From positions 124,001-188,000 of the forward strand of contig NZ_FNKL01000003.1 in assembly GCF_900100115.1 (NCBI RefSeq): 64,000 bases of DNA, in the 5' to 3' direction. This document shows positions 53,140 through 62,191 of this stretch, piece by piece. Made by a program: the position numbers and the translations under genes. The first letter of the stretch is position 1. Every line of letters starts with the position of its first letter. The DNA comes from Chryseobacterium soldanellicola. Its GTDB lineage: Bacteria; Bacteroidota; Bacteroidia; Flavobacteriales; Weeksellaceae. The notes under the pieces are model-generated. The model made no database searches. It was not told the origin of the DNA and worked only from the letters and a program-made list of their open reading frames with translations.

Positions 53140-54243
53140 TTATTTCAAAGAAACCTCTGCTTTCACATTCATTCCCGTTCTCAACTTTTTCGCGATATTT
53201 TTATCAAGGTTTACAAAGTCGATTTTTACAGGAAGTCTCTGCACAACCTTCACAAAGTTTCCACTCGCGTTATCCGGAGGAAGAATTGAGAACGTAGCGC
53301 CAGTCGCGGGAGAGAATGAGCTTACTACTCCTTCAAAATCCGTATCAGGGAAAGCATCGATCTCGATTTTCACTTTCTGACCTTCCACCATTCTGTCAAC
53401 CTGCGTTTCTTTAAAGTTGGCCACCACCCATTTCTGGTCGTTTTTAACTAAAGCAAATAATTGCGAACCTGCCTGAAGATATTGTCCTGCCTGAATCGGA
53501 ACTTTTCCTACGAAACCGTCTTCCGGAGCCGTGATTACTGTATATGACAAGTTTAATTTTGCATTTTCAACATCTACTTCTCTCTGTTTAGCCACAGAAC
53601 CCGCAACACTGATTTGCTGAGAGCTTGCTGCTGTCTGAGAAGATGCGATTGTCGTTTGCTGAGCAATTTGATTTCTCTGATCAATCAGCACCTGCAGCTG
53701 TCTGTCTGCAGATTGTTTTGCTGCTAAAGCCTGCTCATATTGCTGCTCTGTAATTGAATGATCTTTTACCAGAACTGAATATCTTTTTAAATCCTGACCT
53801 GTTTTCCAGACATTAACTTTTGCGGCTTCGATCTGTGCATTTGCTGTTGTAACGGCTGCTTCAGAAGAATTAATATTTTTTGAAGTTGCAGTCGTTGTAG
53901 CCTGTGCATTTGAGATATTGCTTTTTGCGGTAGATAAAGCCGCCTCAGCCTGCTCTAAAGCCATTTTCTGATCTCTGTTATCTAAAATCACCAAAGTATC
54001 GCCTTTTTTAACGAACTGGTTGTCTTTTACTTTTACCTGCGTTACATACCCTGAAACTTTAGAGATCACGGGGCTCAGATTTGATGCGATTTGTGCATCA
54101 TCCGTTTCCTCGTGGAACTGGCCGTAAGAATACGTTCTGTATCCATAAATCCCTCCCACTACTACGACAACCGCTAAAATTATCGGGAAAACTAAACTTT
54201 TTTTCTTTTTAGGTTCAGCTGCTTGTGTATTATTATTTTCCAT
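53140..54243 (-). CDS. HlyD/EmrA-type membrane fusion protein
   Basis: The 367-residue adaptor has an N-terminal membrane anchor (LVFPIILAVVVVVGGIYGY, about 15-35). A lipoyl-like half follows (SKVSGYVTQVKVKDNQFVKKG), then a long coiled-coil hairpin of about 110 residues rich in Ala, Gln and Ser (ALEQAEAALSTAKSNISNAQ). A C-terminal half begins NLSYTVITAPEDGFVGKVPI. It links the inner pump to TolC. It starts 14 bp after the TolC stop codon. The gene order is TetR, TolC, HlyD, MFS. Confidence 0.93.
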   Translation of the reverse strand: MENNNTQAAEPKKKKSLVFPIILAVVVVVGGIYGYRTYSYGQFHEETDDAQIASNLSPVISKVSGYVTQVKVKDNQFVKKGDTLVILDNRDQKMALEQAEAALSTAKSNISNAQATTTATSKNINSSEAAVTTANAQIEAAKVNVWKTGQDLKRYSVLVKDHSITEQQYEQALAAKQSADRQLQVLIDQRNQIAQQTTIASSQTAASSQQISVAGSVAKQREVDVENAKLNLSYTVITAPEDGFVGKVPIQAGQYLQAGSQLFALVKNDQKWVVANFKETQVDRMVEGQKVKIEIDAFPDTDFEGVVSSFSPATGATFSILPPDNASGNFVKVVQRLPVKIDFVNLDKNIAKKLRTGMNVKAEVSLK

Positions 54244-54257
54244 TGTTGGTCTTAATC

Positions 54258-55580
54258 TTATTTAATTGTTAAAGTTCCTGTAGTTTGTAATAGTTTTCTG
54301 TAAGCCAAGGCTGCGTCTGCTTTTGCATTGATTACTCCAACGTTTGCTGAAATCTGTGCTGCATCTGCATCCAAAAGTTCGGTCATTGTTGCGAGACCGT
54401 TATCATATTTATTTTTAGTAATTCTGTAGTTTTCATTCGCCTGCTCAGCAGATTTTTCATATACTGCGATTCTTTTTTTCGAGTAATCTGTATTTTGATA
54501 TTCTCTGTTGACATCGAGCTTAATGTTATCATTTAATAATTCATTGGTTGCTTCCAGCTGCATTTCTCTTGCCTGAGACTGCTTAAATGCCGAATTCTGC
54601 TTCCATAGATTAGCTAAATTATAGGAAATCCCGACTCCCACATTTACAGCATTGTAAACGGTAAGAAATTTTGGGGCATCTGCTGCGATATAACCTCCCG
54701 TTAAAGCCACTGTAGGATAATTTTCAGCTTTTGCCGCTTTCGTTCCCATTTGCGCGGCCTTTCTCTGTTGGTCCAAAGCCTGAAGGTCTTTACGGTTTTC
54801 TTTTGCTGTATTTACGTAATAATCGACAGGTTTTATTTCCTCAGCTTCATCAATATATTTTTGATCAACTTCAATTTCCGTTGTTTCCGGAAGGCCTAAT
54901 AATAAATCCATATTGATGTTGGCAATATTGTAGTTGTTTTTGGCTTCCAATAACTGCAATTCGATGTTTGAAGTCTGAAGATTTGCCTTTAAACGGTCAT
55001 TTCTTGCGATAACGCCGTTGTTTTCAAGCTTAAGAAAAGTTTCGTCCCTTTTTTGAGAAGCGGTAAGGTTTTCTTCTAAAACTTTGATTGACTGATTGGC
55101 TTTAAATAAATTATTATAAGCCTGCGCAACGTTATAAGCAATTGAAATTTTATCATTTTCCGTGCTTAATTTTGATGCTTCAACTAAATATTTTGCTGAT
55201 TCAATTCCGTATCTGATTCTTCCACCTGCGTACAATGGCATTGAAAGATTTGCCTGACCCAGGAAAACAGATTTCGGAGCGGCCATTCCGCCGCCTTCTC
55301 CACTACCGGATTCATTTAAAAACTTAATGTCTACTTTTGCATTCGTTAAACGCATGTAGCTTGCCGAAAGTTTAAAATCCGGAAGCTGCTTATTTTTTGC
55401 GTCCAAAAGATCAGCTGTAGCTTCTTCGATTTTAGCTGCGTCGATCTTTAGATTCTTGCTGTTTTGGATTCCCAGTTGTACAGCCTCATCCAAAGTCAGT
55501 GTTTTTTTCTCCTGAGCATTTGTGTTTGCGATTCCTATAAAAAAGGAAAGAGCAATAACGGTGTTATTTATTTTCTTCAT
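54258..55580 (-). CDS. TolC-family outer membrane efflux protein
   Basis: The 440-residue protein has a signal peptide (NTVIALSFFIGIANTNAQ) and two OEP repeats with long helices. Examples are LTLDEAVQLGIQNSKNLKID and LYAGGRIRYGIESAKYLVEA, and later NRKDLQALDQQRKAAQMG and VDYYVNTAKE. The C-terminus RKLLQTTGTLTIK is typical. It forms the trimeric outer-membrane channel. The start overlaps the TetR gene's end by 17 bp, so the two are co-transcribed and translationally coupled. Confidence 0.93.
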   Translation of the reverse strand: MKKINNTVIALSFFIGIANTNAQEKKTLTLDEAVQLGIQNSKNLKIDAAKIEEATADLLDAKNKQLPDFKLSASYMRLTNAKVDIKFLNESGSGEGGGMAAPKSVFLGQANLSMPLYAGGRIRYGIESAKYLVEASKLSTENDKISIAYNVAQAYNNLFKANQSIKVLEENLTASQKRDETFLKLENNGVIARNDRLKANLQTSNIELQLLEAKNNYNIANINMDLLLGLPETTEIEVDQKYIDEAEEIKPVDYYVNTAKENRKDLQALDQQRKAAQMGTKAAKAENYPTVALTGGYIAADAPKFLTVYNAVNVGVGISYNLANLWKQNSAFKQSQAREMQLEATNELLNDNIKLDVNREYQNTDYSKKRIAVYEKSAEQANENYRITKNKYDNGLATMTELLDADAAQISANVGVINAKADAALAYRKLLQTTGTLTIK

Positions 55581-56190
55581 AACCTAAAAGGTCTTTTAGT
55601 AAATATTTAATATGTTTATTAAGTTCTGTGTAATATTTTTCATCAAAAACATCTTCATCATCCGTATCATTAAGGAATTCTTTATACATTTCTTTGGCAT
55701 TTGATGCATAAAATAAAGTTCCGCTTACCGTTGAATGAAGCATGTAAATCGGAGGATTTTTTGTGAAAACTCCTTTTTCCAGTCCGCTTTCCAATATTTT
55801 TGAATACATGGCGATAAATCCCATTTTTGTTTCCTTCAGAAATTCCACGATATGAGGGTTTTCTGTGTAAAGCTGCTCCCGTTGCATGATTCTGTAAAAA
55901 CATTTATTATGTCTTACTTTTCCTGCAAACTGATCTACGATCTTTTCTATTTTTTCCCATTCATTAATATCTGTTCTTTCCAAGATGTCTTTTGAAAAAA
56001 ACTGACCTTCACTCATCCTGTATTCTACAAGCTTTTCATACAATTTTTCTTTTGAACCGAAATAGTAAGAGATCATAGAAATATTCACATTCGCAGATTT
56101 TGCGATCTCCCTTGTGGAAGTACCTTCAAAACCCTTTTCAGCAAAGAGCTTTTCGGCAGCAAATAATATATTCTCTTCTTTTGAAATCAT
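55564..56190 (-). CDS. TetR/AcrR-family transcriptional repressor
   Basis: Start at base 56190 (MISKEENILFAAEKLFAEKG) gives 208 residues. An in-frame ATG at 56223 lies upstream of the promoter's predicted transcription start (about 56206), so the shorter form is favoured. The helix-turn-helix is TSTREIAKSANVNISMISYY, followed by a helical ligand-binding part. It precedes tolC and overlaps it by 17 bp. The operator AATCAA/TTGATT at 56237-56252 lies on the promoter, so it probably represses this operon. Confidence 0.93.
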   Translation of the reverse strand: MISKEENILFAAEKLFAEKGFEGTSTREIAKSANVNISMISYYFGSKEKLYEKLVEYRMSEGQFFSKDILERTDINEWEKIEKIVDQFAGKVRHNKCFYRIMQREQLYTENPHIVEFLKETKMGFIAMYSKILESGLEKGVFTKNPPIYMLHSTVSGTLFYASNAKEMYKEFLNDTDDEDVFDEKYYTELNKHIKYLLKDLLGYEENK

Positions 56191-56212
56191 TATATTCTCA
56201 TTTTTCAAGCCG

Positions 56213-56252
56213 CAAATGTACAACAGATTTCTGATAAATCAAACGATTGATT
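56213..56252 (-). promoter_or_regulatory. Promoter and TetR operator of the efflux operon
   Basis: On the minus strand TTTG (56243-56240), 19 bp, and TACATTTG (56220-56213) are an exact Bacteroidota promoter. The palindrome AATCAA (56237-56242), 4 bp, TTGATT (56247-56252) covers the -33 region. The predicted start near 56206 leaves a leader of 16 nt to ATG 56190. Confidence 0.75.
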
Positions 56253-56491
56253 GATTTTTTAATTATTTTTTAATATTGACTTATATAAGTACCTGGAAAT
56301 TATTACATTTAAGGTTAATAAAAATTAAAGAATATACTAAAGAACAAAGAAAACAGTTTAAATTATACTGTTTAGATGCTTCAACAAAGCTCAGAATGAC
56401 ATCGCGAATACTAACTTTTTAATTATTAATCAGAAATTATGCATAATAATTTAACATGTCATGCTGAGTTTGTCGGAGCATCTAAAAAAAC
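56253..56491. repeat. Spacer with second inverted-repeat element
   Basis: Arms at 56375-56402 and 56455-56481 match as diverged copies of the element at 49644-49736: GATGCTTCAACAAAGCTCAG on one side and ATGCTGAGTTTGTCGGAGCA on the other. They enclose AATACTAACTTTTTAATTATTAA. The rest of the stretch is AT-rich with no gene. Confidence 0.7.
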
Positions 56492-56519
56492 AAAACTCCG
56501 ACAATCGCGCCGGAGTTTT
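56492..56519 (-). terminator. Intrinsic terminator of holB
   Basis: AAAACTCCG (56492-56500) and CGGAGTTTT (56511-56519) pair around a 10-base loop, with T-runs. It abuts the stop codon of the minus-strand gene ending at 56521. Confidence 0.8.
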
Positions 56520-56520
56520 T

Positions 56521-57639
56521 TTATGAATTTTTATGAATATATCTCGATAATTTGATTCCTAAATCTGTCCAGACAATTTTAGGGTTTCCGTTTCTTGTAA
56601 GGTGAAGATCAGCGGTGTTGATTTCTTCTAAAATACTTTCAATATTGGCTCCGCTGATGAATTTTGAAAAACCAACCCAATTGAATCCGTTGGCATTAAT
56701 TTTTTTATACACTAAATTTTCCGACTGATAATTCTGAAGCAAAGCCAATCTGAAAATCTCAGAACAGTAATTTAAAAAGTTTTTTTGTTTTTCCCTGTTC
56801 CAGCCAGCAATTTCTCTGGCCCAAAGAATGATACTTTTCAGAAATTCGGGTTTCTTTTTTACCATAAAAGCATCACGAACCCATTGAACAAACAATTTTT
56901 CAAACTCCTCGTTCTTAGTTCCTGAATTCAGTAATTTAATGGCATCATTCAGATCTCCCTGAGCTTCATGACTGATTTCCCTTACTTTTTCTTCGGAAAC
57001 GGAAAAGTTTTTCCTGATATAATTTTCCAGATCTTCATCAATAATTCTTGGAACTTCCACGATTTGCGTTCTCGAAAGAATCGTCGGTAGAATATCATTG
57101 GTAGACTCTGCTGTCAGAAGAATTATCGTTTTTGCGGGTGGCTCTTCTAAAAATTTAAGAAATTTGTTGGATGCGGCAACGTTCATTTTATCCGCTCTCC
57201 AGACAATCAGAATTTTGGTGCCGCCTTCATAGCTTTTTAATGAAAATTTTTGATTCTGATCATCAATTTCATCCGCAGAAATGAAAAGCTGCTTATTTTC
57301 TGATTCTAAAAATGCCGTCCAGTCATCATAGCTCGCATAAGGAGAAGAAATGATCATCTCCCTGAATTCTTCAAATTTATTTTTACTTAAGGAATTTTTA
57401 TTATCCGTAAAAACCGGGAAACTGAAATGTAAATCAAGATGGTTTAAATGCTCAACTTTTGAAGCGGCATGTTCATTTTCGCCACTCAAAATCTCTTTTG
57501 CATATGCTAGAGCCATCGGCAATGTACCGTACCCTTCTTTTCCTACGAAAAGCTGGGCGTGACTCACTCTGTTTTCAGTGATGCTGTCTTTAAGAAGTTT
57601 TTTCAGATTTTCTTGTCCGGCAATGTTCTCCCAATTCAT
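56521..57639 (-). CDS. holB: DNA polymerase III subunit delta'
   Basis: The 372-residue AAA+-like protein starts MNWENIAGQENLKKLLKDSI and has the clamp-loader shape. The degenerate P-loop region is ENRVSHAQLFVGKEGYGTLP. Sensor-like blocks are NKFLKFLEEPPAKTIILLTA and ILPTILSRTQIVEVPRI. The Cys-rich zinc motif of E. coli HolB is not seen, as usual in Bacteroidota. It is part of the clamp loader that places the sliding clamp on DNA. It stands alone, divergent from the outer-membrane protein gene through the inverted repeat region 57694-57837. Confidence 0.88.
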   Translation of the reverse strand: MNWENIAGQENLKKLLKDSITENRVSHAQLFVGKEGYGTLPMALAYAKEILSGENEHAASKVEHLNHLDLHFSFPVFTDNKNSLSKNKFEEFREMIISSPYASYDDWTAFLESENKQLFISADEIDDQNQKFSLKSYEGGTKILIVWRADKMNVAASNKFLKFLEEPPAKTIILLTAESTNDILPTILSRTQIVEVPRIIDEDLENYIRKNFSVSEEKVREISHEAQGDLNDAIKLLNSGTKNEEFEKLFVQWVRDAFMVKKKPEFLKSIILWAREIAGWNREKQKNFLNYCSEIFRLALLQNYQSENLVYKKINANGFNWVGFSKFISGANIESILEEINTADLHLTRNGNPKIVWTDLGIKLSRYIHKNS

Positions 57640-57642
57640 GGC

Positions 57643-57837
57643 TCAAAGATAAAGAAAATTGTAATTTGATAGCTCGTCAATTTTACTTTGTATGTGAATT
57701 TTGCTTCGCAAAAGATAAGGTGAATTGTCAATTTTTGCTTCGCAAGTCAATTGTGAATTTTTCTTAATAATTATAAACAGTTCTTTAAAAATTGACAACA
57801 AAGTTAATTGACTATTCATTTGCGAAGCAAAATTCAC
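57643..57837. repeat. Inverted-repeat spacer between holB and outer-membrane gene
   Basis: GTGAATTTTGCTTCGCAAA (57694-57712) and its exact reverse complement TTTGCGAAGCAAAATTCAC (57819-57837) form a 19-bp inverted repeat 106 bp apart. A third, partial, direct-oriented copy (GTGAATTGTC, then GCTTCGCAAG) lies at 57721-57750. Any ORF on the minus strand here arises from these repeats. Confidence 0.75.
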
Positions 57838-57927
57838 TATTAATCCCCCTTAACAAACTTTAACCTCATATAATTTTTACAATTCATTAATATTTAAGAT
57901 ATTTGCGCATTGTTTTAAAAATAAAGA

Positions 57928-59211
57928 ATGAAAAAAATCTTTGTACTATCATTTATATCAGTCGGGTACTTCCTAAATGCACAGAGTTTAAGCAACTCGC
58001 CATACGCAACATACGGAATTGGAGATGTAAAATATGATAATACTATTGAAACTGCCTCAATGGGTGGTATATCAACAGCCTACGTAAGTGATTTTACGAG
58101 CAGCTTCAACTTTGCAAACCCTGCAAATAACGCTAATTTCGAGCTTACCAGTATAAAGCTGGAAGCAACCAACGAAAACAATTATTTCAAAACGAATTAT
58201 AATGATACGAAGTCTACAAAACATTCTACGTATCTTTCTAATATTTCATTGGCATTCCCGATTTCTTCCAAGATTAAAATGGGAATTTCTTACCAGCCTT
58301 ACAGCTCAAAAAGCTACGATATCCTTCATTCTGAAACATTATCAGACGGCACTACCGTAGCAAATCGTTTTAAGGGAAGCGGTACATTGAATACGGCACA
58401 GGTTGCCTTATCCTATAAAATATCACCTGCCTTTTCTGCGGGTGTGAGAGCAAACCTGTATTTTGGTAATCTGTATGATCTTAATGAGCTTGCGTATTCA
58501 AATGCAGAGCTGATTAACGGTTATGAAACTAAAAACAGTATCAAAAACTTTAATTTTACTTTAGGAGCAAGCTATCAGAACATCAATCCCAGTACTGATC
58601 ATAAATTGACGATCGGTGCCACAACTACTTTTGGGAACACTAGCAATATGTCTACTCAATATACAAATAGCACCTATTTTTATACGGATGCTGCAGGAGA
58701 GGCAAAATCTAATGAAAGCATTATTGAGCAAAAGAGCATAAATTCAAAAAATCTTTTACCATTACAGGCTTCAGTTGGAGTTGGATATGGTGATGAAAAC
58801 CATTGGTTTGTTTCCGGTCAGGTAGATTATAAAAAAGGAGAAAGCATTGCTTATTTTGGAAATACCTTAGATTTACAGGATTCTTACAGAATTGCTGCGG
58901 GGGGCTGGTATCTACCAAATGCCAACAACTTCAGAAGCTATTTTTCGAGGGTTGTCTACAGATACGGAGCGTTTTATGAAAAAGGAAGCTTAAAAATCGC
59001 AGGAACAAATATCAACAAATTCGGTATTTCTGCAGGCGTTCTTCTTCCGTTCAAAACAAGTAGTATTACGAGAATGAGCGGTCTTGAATTAGGTGTTGAA
59101 TTGGGAAAAAGAGGAACACTTGACAATAACCTGATCAACCAAAACTACATCAACTTGAGAGTTGGCTTCAACTTTGCTGATAAGTGGTTCAGAAAGACTT
59201 TATATAACTAA
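57928..59211 (+). CDS. Outer membrane beta-barrel protein (paired with lptC)
   Basis: The 427-residue protein has a signal peptide (VLSFISVGYFLNAQ). Long beta strands follow, with SPYATYGIGDVKYDNTIETA as a recognisable start and RVGFNFADKWFRKTLYN at the C-terminus. It resembles the FadL/Omp-like barrel found upstream of lptC in many Flavobacteriia, so a link with lipopolysaccharide export is inferred from context. The stop overlaps the area of the lptC start (1 bp apart), which supports co-transcription. Confidence 0.75.
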   Translation: MKKIFVLSFISVGYFLNAQSLSNSPYATYGIGDVKYDNTIETASMGGISTAYVSDFTSSFNFANPANNANFELTSIKLEATNENNYFKTNYNDTKSTKHSTYLSNISLAFPISSKIKMGISYQPYSSKSYDILHSETLSDGTTVANRFKGSGTLNTAQVALSYKISPAFSAGVRANLYFGNLYDLNELAYSNAELINGYETKNSIKNFNFTLGASYQNINPSTDHKLTIGATTTFGNTSNMSTQYTNSTYFYTDAAGEAKSNESIIEQKSINSKNLLPLQASVGVGYGDENHWFVSGQVDYKKGESIAYFGNTLDLQDSYRIAAGGWYLPNANNFRSYFSRVVYRYGAFYEKGSLKIAGTNINKFGISAGVLLPFKTSSITRMSGLELGVELGKRGTLDNNLINQNYINLRVGFNFADKWFRKTLYN

Positions 59212-59212
59212 A

Positions 59213-59803
59213 ATGAAGTTTGTTACAAACATATCATATAAAAATATAGCATACCTTTTTAGTTGTGCTATATTTTTTATATTGACATCCTGTGAAGAGG
59301 ATCTTACCAAGGCCAACGGCAATAAAAGTAAAAATTTTCCTTCACAAATCATCAATAATGCCAAGATTACCCAAAGAGATTCCGGGTTTGTGACGATGAA
59401 GGCTTTAGCGCCGATTATTGAGAAATATGAATTGATAGACAGCCCTTATACAGTGGCAAGAAAGGGGGTTGATATTCAGTTTTTTGACAAGAAAAATCCC
59501 AAAGTTCCCGGAACGATCAAAGCAAAATATGCCAAGTTTTATGATTACAAAAAATTCTACGAAGCAAAAGGCGATGTAAGAATTACCACAAATGAAGGTC
59601 AGAAATTTGCCATGCAAAGTGTTTACTGGGATCAAAAAAAGAATCGTATTTATACTCACGACACTGTTTTTGTCACAATGGAAGATGGCTCTACCCTTAT
59701 TGGGGCCAACGGAATGACCGCAAAAGATGACTTCTCGGAATATACTTTTTATAAAAATACGGGAGATTTCAGCACCAAGCAATTATCCGAATCTAAAAAA
59801 TAA
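59213..59803 (+). CDS. lptC: LPS export protein LptC (lipoprotein form)
   Basis: ATG 59213 gives 196 residues. A longer in-frame start at 59162 overlaps the previous gene by 50 bp. The N-terminus is a lipoprotein signal/anchor (AYLFSCAIFFILTSC). The soluble part has the beta-jellyroll pattern of LptC/LptA with GVDIQFFDKKNPKVPGTIKA, VTMEDGSTLIGANGMTA and TKQLSESKK at the end. LptC carries lipopolysaccharide from the LptBFG ABC transporter to LptA. It directly follows the outer-membrane barrel and precedes anmK by 5 bp. Confidence 0.85.
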   Translation: MKFVTNISYKNIAYLFSCAIFFILTSCEEDLTKANGNKSKNFPSQIINNAKITQRDSGFVTMKALAPIIEKYELIDSPYTVARKGVDIQFFDKKNPKVPGTIKAKYAKFYDYKKFYEAKGDVRITTNEGQKFAMQSVYWDQKKNRIYTHDTVFVTMEDGSTLIGANGMTAKDDFSEYTFYKNTGDFSTKQLSESKK

Positions 59804-59808
59804 TTTTT

Positions 59809-60852
59809 ATGGTCCTGCAGGCGATTGGATTAATGTCCGGAACAAGTTTGGATGGTGTAGACCTCTGTTTTGCAAGATTTGAAAAGCACAACAACTGGGA
59901 GTTTCAGATTCTAAAAGCTGAAACCATCCCTTACCCTAAAATATGGGAAGATAAACTTCGGAATTCTATCAATATTTCTGCTCAGGAATTATTAGAGTTA
60001 AATTCTGAATACGGATTTTATTTAGGTCAATTGGTTCGTGAATTTATCCAAAAATATAGTCTGAAAAACATAGATCTGATAGCTTCTCATGGTCACACCG
60101 TTTTTCATCAGCCTCAAAAGAAATTTACATTACAAATCGGCGACGGACGGGCCATTAAAATAGAAAATAATTTACCGGTTATCTATGATTTCAGAAGTCA
60201 AGACGTTTTAATGGGCGGAAACGGTGCTCCACTCGTGCCAATCGGTGATGAATTGCTGTTTTCCCAATATGATGCCTGTCTTAATTTAGGCGGATTTTCG
60301 AATATTTCATTAAAAATTAGCGATAAAAGAATCGCTTTTGATATTGTTCCCGTGAATATTATTCTGAATAAATTAGCTCAGAAATTCAATAAAAATTTTG
60401 ATGAAAACGGAGATTTGGCACGGACAGGGAAAGTAATTGAAAACCTATTAAATAAGCTTAATTCACTCGATTTTTATAAAAAATCACATCCGAAATCTTT
60501 AGGAATCGAATGGTGTAATGAGTTTATTTTTCCTCAATTTGAAAATTTCGAAACTATTGATCTATTGGCGACCTTCATAGAACATATTGCACAGCAAATT
60601 TCTACAATAATCAATGAATATAAACTGAAAAATATTCTATTTACGGGTGGTGGAACTTACAATCATTATTTAATTCAAAAAATTAAAGAAAAAACAACCG
60701 CCGAAATCATCATTCCGGGAAAAGAAATCATTGATTACAAAGAAGCGTTGATTTTCGCTTTCATGGGTGTTTTAAGACTTAATAATGAAATTAATGTCCT
60801 ATCTTCCGCAACGGGAAGTTCCCGCGATCACAGCTCAGGAATTATTGCTTAA
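59809..60852 (+). CDS. anmK: Anhydro-N-acetylmuramic acid kinase
   Basis: The 347-residue kinase begins with the AnmK motif (AIGLMSGTSLDGVDLCFARF). It carries a nucleotide-binding GGFSNISLK and the active-site region HGHTVFHQPQK. It cleaves and phosphorylates anhydroMurNAc to MurNAc-6-phosphate for cell-wall recycling. It lies 5 bp after lptC in the same direction. The C-terminus reads SATGSSRDHSSGIIA. Confidence 0.93.
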   Translation: MVLQAIGLMSGTSLDGVDLCFARFEKHNNWEFQILKAETIPYPKIWEDKLRNSINISAQELLELNSEYGFYLGQLVREFIQKYSLKNIDLIASHGHTVFHQPQKKFTLQIGDGRAIKIENNLPVIYDFRSQDVLMGGNGAPLVPIGDELLFSQYDACLNLGGFSNISLKISDKRIAFDIVPVNIILNKLAQKFNKNFDENGDLARTGKVIENLLNKLNSLDFYKKSHPKSLGIEWCNEFIFPQFENFETIDLLATFIEHIAQQISTIINEYKLKNILFTGGGTYNHYLIQKIKEKTTAEIIIPGKEIIDYKEALIFAFMGVLRLNNEINVLSSATGSSRDHSSGIIA

Positions 60853-60856
60853 AATC

Positions 60857-61627
60857 TTACTTACTTATTTTAGAAGCATCAACAATCAGGCCTGCAACTT
60901 CTTTCGGATTCGTCATGAAAACACAATGACTTGCGTCAACTTCTATCGTAGTGCTTTTCGCCCTTTTTGCGTACATTCTTTCAAGATCGGGATTGATAAT
61001 TCTGTCTGATTTTGCAACTACATACCAACTTGGTTTAGTTTTCCATGCCGGATTTTTAATAATAGCATGAAAGGCTACATCAGCAGTTGGCGTTTGTGAC
61101 ATTGCCATGAAATTTGCTTTTTCTTTCGGTACTCCCCCCGCAAAATCGCTTGGGAATTTAGCAGGATCAATATAATTAAATCCATCCTCCCCTTTTATAA
61201 TAGACTTATAGGCAGGCGGATACGCTTTTCCGTTATCTGCCTCTGACTCACCTTCATCCGGGGCATGGGCTGCAACATACACCAAACCAACAACTTTCGG
61301 ATTATTTCCGGCTGTCGTAATGATTGCTCCTCCATAGCTGTGTCCTACCAAAATGCAGGGCCCGTCCTGCTGATCGATAATTCGGTTAACGGCTTTTACA
61401 TCTTCATCAAATGACAACAATGTATGCTGTGTTACAGAAACATGATATCCTTTTTTCACTAAAACATCATAAACTCCCTGCCATCCCGAACCGTCAACGA
61501 ATGCGCCGTGTACAAGCACAACATTTTTCACCGCTTTATTTTCCTGGGAATAAAAGCTGCTAGTGATCAGTAAAGCCAATATCAGCAATATGGCATTTAG
61601 TCTTTCAAAAATCGATTTGGTTTTCAT
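60857..61627 (-). CDS. Secreted alpha/beta hydrolase
   Basis: The 256-residue protein has a signal peptide (LILALLITSSFYSQ). It has the alpha/beta-hydrolase fold with HGAFVDGSGW (oxyanion loop), nucleophile GHSYGGA, and likely acid/His in the C-terminal VDASHCVFMTNPK. It resembles chlorinase/salicylate-esterase-like hydrolases with broad substrates. The substrate cannot be named. It is convergent with anmK, with stops 4 bp apart. Confidence 0.85.
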   Translation of the reverse strand: MKTKSIFERLNAILLILALLITSSFYSQENKAVKNVVLVHGAFVDGSGWQGVYDVLVKKGYHVSVTQHTLLSFDEDVKAVNRIIDQQDGPCILVGHSYGGAIITTAGNNPKVVGLVYVAAHAPDEGESEADNGKAYPPAYKSIIKGEDGFNYIDPAKFPSDFAGGVPKEKANFMAMSQTPTADVAFHAIIKNPAWKTKPSWYVVAKSDRIINPDLERMYAKRAKSTTIEVDASHCVFMTNPKEVAGLIVDASKISK

Positions 61628-61736
61628 AATAATTGATTAAGGTTAGTAATGAAATATGTAAAGCCCCATTATAAAATTAATGAAAATTCAAGCCCGAAAA
61701 GAAAAAAATGCTAGAATTGAAAAAATAGTGTAAAAA

Positions 61737-61762
61737 AAATACCGCCTTTTCAAGCAGTATTT
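61737..61762 (-). terminator. Intrinsic terminator of the SRPBCC gene
   Basis: AAATACCGC (61737-61745) and GCAGTATTT (61754-61762) pair with one G-T pair. The minus strand continues with TTTTTTTA. Confidence 0.65.
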
Positions 61763-61766
61763 CTTT

Positions 61767-62156
61767 TTATTTGTAAGCTTCGATCTTATCTGTAAGCGTA
61801 TTGATGAAGTTTTGCAGAGGTTTTTCTACCATCATTTTAATGAAAGGATTGAATTTACCTTCAAAAAGCATCTGAACTTCCGTTTGATTTTCATTAATTG
61901 GATTCAAAGTTGCCGTTAATGAAAAATCCAGACTTGAACTTGCAGATTTTAAAACCGCTTTCTGCTCGTTTACTTCATCTATTTTGAGAGCAATTTCCGG
62001 CATTCCCTGTAACCCGAATTTGAAGCCGTCTTCTCTTGTTTCAAACTTTTGAAGACCGTCCGGCATAAAATCTTTGTAGTTTTCAGGTGATTTTAGTATT
62101 TCCGACAGCTCTTTAGATGATTTATTGACAATAATCTTTCGTCCTTCTAAATTCAT
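61767..62156 (-). CDS. SRPBCC (START-like) family protein
   Basis: The 129-residue protein has the START-like pattern. It opens with strand RKIIVNKSSKELSEILKSPE, followed by central strands (EIALKIDEVNEQKAVLKSAS) and a C-terminal long helix (FIKMMVEKPLQNFINTLTDK). Such proteins bind hydrophobic ligands or act as polyketide cyclase-like enzymes. It is divergent from the NUDIX gene with a 35-bp gap. Confidence 0.8.
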   Translation of the reverse strand: MNLEGRKIIVNKSSKELSEILKSPENYKDFMPDGLQKFETREDGFKFGLQGMPEIALKIDEVNEQKAVLKSASSSLDFSLTATLNPINENQTEVQMLFEGKFNPFIKMMVEKPLQNFINTLTDKIEAYK

Positions 62157-62191
62157 TTTTTATTTTTGTATTTAATTCTTAATTCTTACAA

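Noticed and set aside
52972..53289. Plus-strand ORF of 105 codons overlapping the HlyD gene end
   Set aside because: It spans decayed repeats and overlaps the 3' end of a well-supported gene.
57643..57837. Minus-strand ORF of 64 codons next to holB
   Set aside because: It is made of the inverted-repeat region and has no protein-like composition.
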